In this document: piece by piece, positions 7,944 through 14,333 of the stretch
How the letters are laid out: each line of letters opens with the position of its first letter
How positions within the stretch are numbered: the first letter of the stretch is position 1
Origin: Willaertia magna
Lineage: Eukaryota; Heterolobosea; Eutetramitea; Acrasida; Naegleriidae
Assembly: GCA_902984215.1 (NCBI GenBank)
Contig: CADWAF010001812.1
Coordinates: forward strand, 1 to 14,333
Reading direction: 5' to 3'
Length of the DNA: 14,333 nt
Translations under genes and position numbers: made by a program
The notes under the pieces: model-generated
The model's database searches: none
What the model saw: only the letters and a program-made list of their open reading frames with translations
Told to the model about the DNA's origin: nothing

Positions 7944-7949
7944 TTTATT

Positions 7950-9110
7950 TTTATAAAAATAAATTAAATTAAAATATTCTATATAATATTCTAAAAATTC
8001 AATACTTATATATAAATTTAATATATAATTATTTTTGTTTAAAAATAATATGATAATTTAAAATTTAAATTAAAAACAATATTAATTAATAAATTTAATT
8101 AAAATAAAATTAAAAAATATAAAAAATTATTTTTAAAAGATTATAATAAAAAAGTAATATTATATTTAAATATTAAAACTAAAGAAATAATAAAATAAAA
8201 TATAAAAAATAATTTAAAATATAAATTAAATAAATATTTATTAAAAAAAGTAAAAATTAAATATATTATATAATAATTATATATATTATTATAAATACTA
8301 TTAAAAATTAGAAAATTTATAAATATTTAAGAAGAACAATAAATAATATATTAATGAAAAATAATATATTTTTTTATTGTAAAATAAAAAATAAAAAGAT
8401 TTATTGAAAGTTTATTATAAAAATTTAAATAAATTATTAATATTATTTAATATATTTTTAAACAATAAAAGTGTTATTTTATTTTAAATAAAATATACCA
8501 CATTAAAAATAATAAATATTTTTAATATTATTAACATTATATAGATATTAATATAATTTAAGAAATAAATAAATAATAAATATGATAGCTTATAATAATG
8601 TGTTTAAAGATAGAGTTATTTTTAATTTATTTATTTATTAACTAGTATCACTTTATATTATTATGGTTATGTATTATAATAATAATGATTTATTAAAAAA
8701 AATATTAAATTATATTTATATTTTAAAATTATAAAATTAATAGTTTTTATAAAATATATTAATAATATAAAAAGACTTTATAAAAAATAATTTAGATTAA
8801 TATTTTTAAATTAATATTTTAATAGTTTTATTAAAAAAATTTAATATTTAACAAGTAAATAGTTATAATTATTTATTTAATAAATCTATTTTATTTAATT
8901 ATTATATTAATATGATATAACTTTATTTAAATTTTTAATAAATTTATTTTTTATCTATATTTTCTCTTTCTATTTTAAATAGTTATTTTTTTTAGTATTT
9001 TTTTATAAATTAAATCTAAAAATTAAACCTTAAACTCTACATAACAATCTAATTATTTAAGGACGCAAAAAATAAAAAAAAGATAAGAAACTTATGGTTT
9101 GTTAAAATAA
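7950..9110. other. AT-rich stretch without a supported gene
   Basis: About 96-98% A+T in 8041-8280, slightly richer later. On the plus strand 8401-8490 reads KDLLKVYYKNLNKLLILFN without stops, and 8110-8190 reads KKLFLKDYNKKVILYLN. Both are short coding-like scraps. One minus-strand frame lacks TGA over many hundred bases, but C is so rare on the plus strand that this carries little weight. Confidence 0.4.
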
Positions 9111-9119
9111 TAATAAATT

Positions 9120-9338
9120 TTAAGTTAAACTAATTATTTTTACTTCTTTTATTGAATCACAATCCATTTTATCGTTATTTAAAATTATATTTTTATCATT
9201 AAAGTCTAAATTTTCTTCTTTTTTTAACTTTGTGTTTCTTTTTGTTGTCAAAAGGGATAATTAAAGATAAATTATTGTTAACTTTTAATCTATATGTTGA
9301 AAGAAATGTTGAAAGAAATATTGAATGAAAGATTGTAA
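9120..9338 (-). pseudogene. Coding remnant, charged region, minus strand
   Basis: One minus-strand frame with TAG at 9341, TAA near 9287 and TAA just before 9260, then 46 stop-free codons (9260-9123) to TAA at 9122-9120. The stop-free part is strongly protein-like and hydrophilic: LTTKRNTKLKKEENLDFN, then NNDKMDCDSIKEVKIISLT. First-position G/C exceeds the other positions. The upstream part includes a duplicated FFQH encoded by the 12-base tandem repeat at 9296-9331. Downstream the same frame continues through more TAA codons into LDCYVEFKV (about 9040). No domain recognised. It is either a fragment of a decayed gene or an exon read with UAR as Gln. Confidence 0.4.
9296..9331. repeat. Three tandem copies of a 12-base unit
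   Basis: GTTGAAAGAAAT at 9296-9307 and 9308-9319, then a diverged ATTGAATGAAAG at 9320-9331. The period is a multiple of three, so it preserves the minus-strand reading frame. Confidence 0.75.
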
Positions 9339-9634
9339 CTAAAAATTTTATAAGGTTTAATTTCTTTTTATAAATTAAAATAACAATAAAGATTACAATA
9401 AAATTTACAAAAATTTATACCATTTAACCTATTATATTTAATATTTGCTATCTTATTATAGTTAGAGCATTTAATTAATTATTTTGTAACATTTTCATTT
9501 TTTTTTATAAAATTACTTTTTCTAAGTAGTAAATGTTTAAATGATATAATTTTTGTTAGATAATTAGTTTTAAATTTAAATTTTAAAGTTGAGTTTTTAT
9601 ATTTTATAATATTTTTCCTGTTTATTGTAGGTAA

Positions 9635-9841
9635 ATAATTATTAATAAACTATTCAATATCATTATTATTTCCAAAGTAATCTGTAATTATAAACAAGAG
9701 TATAAGGAAAAAAGTGAATTTTTAAAGTTTATTAAAAATATTTTATACTTTGATTTATATTAGAATTTATAGGTTTTTATGTTAATAAATTTAAAAGAAA
9801 AAAATAATAAATATTTTTTTAAAGAAAAAAATAATAAATAT
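9635..9841 (+). pseudogene. Coding remnant with an in-frame 27-base duplication
   Basis: A plus-strand frame opens after TAA at 9632, four bases beyond an acceptor-like TTTATTGTAG. It is stop-free for 42 codons to TAG at 9761, has another TAG at 9770, then 23 more codons to TAA at 9842. The translation is lysine- and glutamate-rich: VICNYKQEYKEKSEFLKF, then KEKNNKYFF repeated. The repeat comes from a direct duplication of 27 bases at about 9794-9842 (unit AAAGAAAAAAATAATAAATATT plus linker), which keeps frame. G exceeds C on this strand, in line with coding. No family recognised and no start codon. Confidence 0.35.
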
Positions 9842-9844
9842 TAA

Positions 9845-11340
9845 ATTCAATATTAACTATAATAATAATTTTAAATATAATAAAATTGAAGTTCCTATGT
9901 TTAATGAAAAAACTATTATGATTGTAATGAAATTTATTAATTATTAAAAAGGTGAATTTATAGTTTTAAGTTGTTTGTTGTTTATTAAATAAGTGTTGAA
10001 TTTCTTTGTGAGATAATAATTTAATAATAAATTTTAAAGATTATATTTATATTAATTTTTTTCTTTATTATTTATATAATAAAAAATATTATAAAAAATA
10101 CTATGAATTCTTTAAGAATATTATATAAAATCAGTTTTAATAAATTAATTAATTATAAAACTTTTTATAATATTAATATTATATTCAATAAAATTGTAAG
10201 CATTATTTTAATTAATTCAAGATTTTTTGAATTTATTTTAAATAAAAATATAAAAAACAGAATATAAATTAAAATAAATATATTTAAAAATAAAGTTGTA
10301 ACAAAAGTAGTTTTTATTTTATGTTTTTATTTTAAGTATTTATAGAGAATATTAATAAATTGTATAATAATGTATAATTATTTTATAAGTTTTTAATTAA
10401 AATTAAACAAAAAAAATTGAACCAAAGGTAATAAATTAAATTAAAGTATTTTTAATTATTTTAGAATTAAGAAAAAAGAAAATTATTTAAATTATATTAA
10501 CTATATTAAGATTTCTAATTTAAATAATTATATTAAATCCTTAAAAAATAAACAATTAACAGTTTAGATTGTTAAAATAAAAAAATTTATATTGAAATAT
10601 TAATTTTAATTAAATTTTTTAAATCAAATAAAATATTTAACATATTAAACATCTTAAAAATAGAAAAATAAATAATAAAATACTAATTTTAATTAATATT
10701 AAAGAACAAAAATTTAATGATATTATAAAAAAAATATTTATTAATTATTTTGAAAAAAAAAAGAGATTTGTTGTTTAATAATTAAAATAATTGTCTTCAA
10801 AAGAAATATTTTTATTTTTTATTATTTTTATGTTAATTTTAATATTATTTTTTTTAGAAAGTAATTTATAAATAAATATGTTAAAAAAATTATTTTTATT
10901 AAATTTTCTTGAAAAAAATAATTTTTAAATATTTTTTTAAATTTAAAACGTTTAAATGATATTTTTATTTTAAGAAAAAGTAGTAATTTATTAAATATAG
11001 TTACATTTTATAAAAAAAATATACTTTATTAAAAATAAAGTACAAAGAATGTATTGAAATAATTAATAATTTTAATAAATTAGTCAAATATCAAAGATTG
11101 TGAATCTTATTAGATTATAAAAAAATATTTTAATTTCTATTATAAATTTAAAAGTAAAAAAATTTTAAACTTTAATAATACTAATTTAAAACTTTTATTT
11201 GATAAAAAATATTATAATAAATATATATTTATTATTTATTGTTTATTTTAAAAAAAATTTAATACCAATTAAAATTTATAAAATTGTTTAAATTATAATT
11301 ATAAAATTACAATATTTATTATTATTTATAAACATGAAAT
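9845..11340. other. AT-rich stretch without a supported gene
   Basis: Stops are dense in all frames. The one distinct structure is a small hairpin at 11022-11042: TACTTTATT, three-base loop, AATAAAGTA. I see no tandem array, splice-compatible frame or RNA gene. Confidence 0.4.
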
Positions 11341-11341
11341 A

Positions 11342-11617
11342 ATGAAGGTAGAAAGTAAAAATAAGATATTTAATAAACTTTTAATGGCATATACTGTTAA
11401 TTATAAAAGAATTTATTATAAAAGATTGATTATATTAAGATATTTAGTTTGGTTTTAAAGGATGTTATAAAAGATATTATAAGAAGTGAAGATGATTATA
11501 AAATATTTAAATATAAGATTACTATTTTTTAAAAAATATTTTATTTAAAATAAGCTAACAAAAAATTTAAAGCATATTTGTTTTTAAATATTTTTATTAA
11601 TATAATTTTATAAGTGA
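11342..11617 (+). CDS. Small open frame, 91 residues if UAA is Gln
   Basis: ATG at 11342, TGA at 11615-11617. Under the standard code it stops at TAA after 38 codons (MKVESKNKIFNKLLMAYTVN onward). With TAA as Gln it runs 91 codons with six TAA and no CAA. The C-terminal half has a helix-like, basic and hydrophobic composition (KMIIKYLNIRLLFFKKYF). Codon-position G/C is even, so support is weak. A second frame over the same bases reads VLKDVIKDIIRSEDDYKIF, so a frame-shifted remnant is an equally good explanation. No family recognised. Confidence 0.2.
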
Positions 11618-12026
11618 TGATGGTTATAAATATTAATTATTTAGTTTTTTAATATATAATAGTTTAAATAAAAAAGATAAATAAAAAAGATAAATAAAAA
11701 AATTTTATTAAAGATAATGGTTTATTATAAAAAGAAGTATAATGTTTTATAAAAAAAGATATTTAATAATAATTAAATTAATTTAGTATTTCAGTGAATT
11801 ATATAATTTAATTAAGTTATAACAAAAAAAGAATTTAAAAATAGTTAATTTTATATATAAATATTTGTTATTTAGTATACTTTGAATAGTTATTTTTTTA
11901 AAAGCAGATTTTTGGTGCTATTTTTTTAGTAAAAAAATAATTTCTTAAGTTTTTATTAAACCTTTAAAATTCTTAAGATGTTCAATAAATATATTTTATT
12001 TTGATTTTAATTTAATAATAAAAAAA
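11618..12026. other. Stretch without a supported gene; 13-base tandem repeat
   Basis: AAAAAAGATAAAT is tandemly repeated at about 11669-11695 (period 13, two full copies plus a partial). The scrap SDDGYKY in frame at about 11613-11635 follows the SEDDYKIF scrap just upstream and may belong to the same old gene. Otherwise stops are dense. Confidence 0.4.
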
Positions 12027-14211
12027 TGTAACTACGGAATATTTTTATAAAGATATTGTTATATTTGTAATAATTGAACTTATTTAAAGAATTATAGTAA
12101 ACATAAAAAAAATTATAATAATATTAAATTTAAATGTTCAAATATTAATTTTCTTTTATCACATTCTATATTAACTTATTTTATATTATTTCATTTTAAT
12201 AATTCTAACAGTTTAAACAATATTTATATAAAAACAATATATTAAATTCAAATTCTACTACAATTAATTCTAATAACAACATAAATTTAAATCTATTAAA
12301 TTATTCATCATCTAGTACCAATTTTAATTTAATTAATAATAATTTTAACTTTTTTCTATCATTACATCAAACTAGTAAAACAAAATCAAATTTAAATGAT
12401 TTATCTATTATAATAGAGGGATATTTAACTATTAGTAATATTATAATTTATAATTTTAATTCTAAAAATAAATTAGAAAAAGCTTTTTCTTTTATAAAAA
12501 AAAGAAGTTTGTAATAATTTAATTAATTTATTGAATCAAAAGATTTAGAGGAATTTTATTGTGAATGGAATAAAAATAAAATTATAAAAGAAAAATTTTC
12601 AATTTTATTACAACAAGAAAAAAAAAATTTAAAAGAAGATGCTAAAATATAAGTAAATAAAATGAAAAAATTCAAATAAGTAATTCATTTAAAAAATGTA
12701 GATTATTAATTTCTAAAAATGGAAAAGAAAATAAATAAAAATTAAATAAACTTGAATTTTTAGAAAAGACAAAAGAAAAAAATAGTATTAAAATTAAAAA
12801 ATATAACTGTCTTAATTATTTATTAAATTATAAACCATTTATAACTTTATTAATTAATAAAATGGAACTTTTTGAAAAAAATAATTTTATTAATTTAAAT
12901 AAAAATAAAATTGCACAAGAAATTTTTATTGAATTAAAAAAAAAATAATGAACAATATATGAAAATTATTAAATGTTTAAAAGAAAATATGGGCGGATAT
13001 TATATTGATATAGTTTATTGTAAAATTAAACAATTAGATTTTTCAGTATTTTTTAAAAATAAATTAAAACGAGTATATAAAAAAAGTTTTTTAGATTTTT
13101 TTTCATATAGTTATAGAGAAAATAAAAAAAATATATTAATGATCATTCTATAAATTGTTTAGATTTAGATGATGAGGATATAGTAAATATTTTTGAAAAT
13201 AATTTTAATTATCTTGAAAAAATTATTGATAATAATTTTTCAACTATTTTTAAAAAATTTAAAAACTATGATTATTCATATTTTATTGTATATAATTATA
13301 TTAAATAGATTAAAAAAAGATCAGAATATATTTAATATTGAAATAATTTAATGAATAAATGGTGTTTCTTTATTAGGTAGTGTTTTTTAATTAAATATAA
13401 TGATAAATATTTTGTAAATAATGAATTAATATGTAAAATACTTAATTATTGATATTCGTATTTTATAAGTTTTATAAAAGAAACAAAAGTTTCATTAAAA
13501 TATTTTATAAACAAAAGAAACAAAATTATGGATAGATTACTTGATTTTTTTATATATAATGAATTAATATTTAATTTTTTATTGTAATGAATACAATTAA
13601 ATTTTTTGATAAACAAAATGGAATAAATAATAAAATTAAATTTCTTAATTTTGAAAAAATATAACTATTTGTAATATTTTATATTTTGTAAAAGGATTTT
13701 TTGAAATGTTAAAAGAGTTAATTATAGAAGTAAATAGTATTAAAATAGACATTTATGAAGATGTAAAAAGTGAATTTTTAAAAAAAACATTTTAGTTATT
13801 TCAGATAGATTAATTAGAAAATTCTTTTTAGGATATGAAATTTGGATAAATAATTTATTTTTTAATTTAGAAAATCAAAAATCAAAAAAGAAAAAAAAAT
13901 TTAATAGTATTGTTGATAATTTTAAAAAGAATATTAATAGTTTAAATTTAATTTTATTTTTTATTAATGAAATTACAAAAATTGTTTATAATAGTAATTT
14001 AAAAAAAGATGATAATACTTATTTTTATTTAAAATATTTAACACTTTTAATTTTTATTTCTGGAAAACTTAGATATGGATCTTTATTTATGAATAAATAT
14101 AGTTATAAAGTAATTATATATTTTCCTATAATCGAGCCATTTTTTTGTTTGTCGCCAATAAAAATAATAACTTTTGTAACAAGCTGCATCAATCAGCAAA
14201 TAAGCAAATAA
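12027..14211 (+). pseudogene. Large broken coding region, about 700 codons, possible zinc-finger start
   Basis: A chain of plus-strand open stretches reads like one protein whose frame shifts mostly inside A runs: 12206-12511, 12527-12649, 12661-12945, 12944-13150 (ATG at 12959), 13126-13584 and 13655-13792, then 13774-14208. The first part has CNYGIF, then C-Y-I-C at 12057-12068, then YSKHKKNY, like a C2H2 finger whose last His has become Tyr. Next comes an Asn/Ser-rich linker (NSNSTTINSNNNINL), then Lys/Glu-rich helical segments (KDLEEFYCEWNKNK, LLQQEKKNLKEDAK, KENMGGYYIDIVYCKIKQ, CLDLDDEDIVNIF). In-frame stops are mainly TAA/TAG, but TGA also occurs (12075, 13339, 13450, 13588), mostly next to aromatic residues. 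13126-13584 has five stops in 153 codons where chance predicts about three times as many. Zinc finger plus large helical protein suits a transposase or DNA-binding protein; I cannot identify it. Broken under any single code. Confidence 0.5.
13774..14211 (+). pseudogene. Longest stop-free frame in the island, 145 codons without a start
   Basis: Frame follows TGA at 13771 and runs uninterrupted to TAA at 14209-14211; at about one stop in nine codons, chance makes such a run very unlikely. It reads ILVISDRLIRKFFLGYEIW, a Lys cluster KSKKKKKFNSIVDNFKKN, hydrophobic INSLNLILFFINEITKIVY, then LLIFISGKLRYGSLFMNKY. The last ~28 codons lie beyond the composition boundary near 14126 and are probably not part of the original protein. 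The upstream frame 13655-13792 (FFEMLKELIIEVNSIKIDIY) joins it by a one-base shift in the A7 run at 13781-13787. C-terminal part of the broken gene; no family recognised. Confidence 0.5.
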
Positions 14212-14333
14212 GGTACAAAGTTAAATAAGAAAAACTACCATTACATATGTAATGTTTTATTTTGTGGTAAAGCAATTTATTTATTAAAACTAATTAATTA
14301 ACAATAAATAAATTAAAGAGCTGCTTGACCTGC
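14126..14333. other. Right flank of ordinary composition
   Basis: G and C return abruptly from CCTATAATCGAGCC onward. It contains a perfect 16-base palindrome, CATTACATATGTAATG, at 14239-14254, and AATAAA motifs on both strands. Apart from the possible gene end at 14313-14333 I see no gene. Confidence 0.5.
14313..14333 (-). CDS. Possible C-terminus of a minus-strand gene entering from the right edge
   Basis: On the minus strand the last bases read GCA GGT CAA GCA GCT CTT TAA, i.e. AGQAAL and stop, with codon choice unlike the AT-rich surroundings. Only six codons are visible. If TAA terminates here, that counts against UAA being sense in this genome. An AATAAA-containing AT-rich sequence follows as a plausible 3' flank. 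Confidence 0.25.
   Translation of the reverse strand, partial: AGQAAL

Larger units (their letters stand above)
1690..14125. other. Extreme AT-rich island of about 12.4 kb
   Basis: A+T rises sharply near 1690 and falls again near 14125. Inside, most 60-base lines contain only a handful of G or C; 1801-1860 and 1981-2040 contain none. The DNA is not uniform. Nearly pure A/T blocks (1740-2510, 7950-8580, 10020-11300) alternate with blocks carrying coding-like stretches and more G/C. No terminal inverted repeats or target-site duplication are evident at the edges. Possible origins are repeat-induced or similar mutational decay of transposons and gene copies, a regional centromere or heterochromatin block, or an unusual coding system with reassigned stop codons. 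Confidence 0.9.

Noticed and set aside
9341..9423. ATG with a hydrophobic anchor-like segment upstream of the 9120-9338 remnant
   Set aside because: Position-by-position checking puts it in a different frame from the charged region; joining them needs a one-base shift in a T run with no splice sites.
8000..9440. Minus-strand frame free of TGA for hundreds of codons
   Set aside because: C is nearly absent from the plus strand here, so TGA can hardly occur. With TAA and TAG allowed, any frame would look open; not evidence for a gene.
1690..14125. Mitochondrial or plastid insertion
   Set aside because: High A+T suggested it, but I see no cytochrome, ATP synthase, rRNA or tRNA sequence, and GTAAGT-type spliceosomal introns argue against it.
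1690..14125. Terminal inverted repeats or LTRs bounding the island
   Set aside because: Comparing the two edges by eye on both strands gave no match beyond AT-rich chance similarity, so I do not call the whole island a single mobile element.
14182..14230. Possible tRNA or other small RNA in the right flank
   Set aside because: No cloverleaf arms, T-loop or box A/B consensus could be paired.

Overview
The window is eukaryotic nuclear DNA. A canonical fungal-type Zn2Cys6 DNA-binding motif, spliced genes with short GT-AG introns (44 to 102 nt, donors GTAAGT or GTAAGA) and the absence of any bacterial gene layout all point there. Zn2Cys6 proteins are typical of fungi and also occur in a few protists such as dictyostelids. 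I cannot name the organism.

The window has three compositional blocks. Bases 1 to about 1690 are ordinary AT-rich gene space (roughly 70% A+T by eye) with two minus-strand genes: a Zn2Cys6 regulator running off the left edge, and a clean two-exon gene of unknown function. Bases about 1690 to 14125 are an extreme AT-rich island, about 85 to 97% A+T by eye, with whole 60-base lines lacking any G or C. Bases 14126 to 14333 return to ordinary composition and may hold the last codons of a gene entering from the right.

The island looks empty under the standard code, but hand translation shows many coding-like stretches. They are two divergent leucine-rich-repeat remnants (3032-3214 minus, 3263-3960 plus), a spliced gene model (4331-5176 minus), a spliced small gene with a signal-peptide-like start (5712-6232 minus), a spliced model resembling a Mutator-like (MULE) transposase with a continuation (6588-7076 and 7153-7372 plus), smaller remnants (7662-7943 minus, 9120-9338 minus, 9635-9841 plus, 11342-11617 plus), and a ~2.2 kb plus-strand tract (12027-14211) that reads like one large protein broken by stops and by frameshifts in A-runs. 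G versus C excess tends to flip with the inferred coding strand.

The main puzzle is in-frame TAA/TAG. It interrupts otherwise sensible frames in the island and also the Zn2Cys6 gene in the ordinary-composition flank, usually where Gln would fit. Either UAA/UAG is read as glutamine (UGA as stop), or these are decaying genes, for example CAA to TAA by C-to-T mutation as in repeat-induced point mutation. The spliced models favour the first reading. The TGA codons and frameshifts in the 12-14 kb tract favour decay there. In DNA this AT-rich, reading TAA as sense opens almost any frame, so sequence alone does not settle it.
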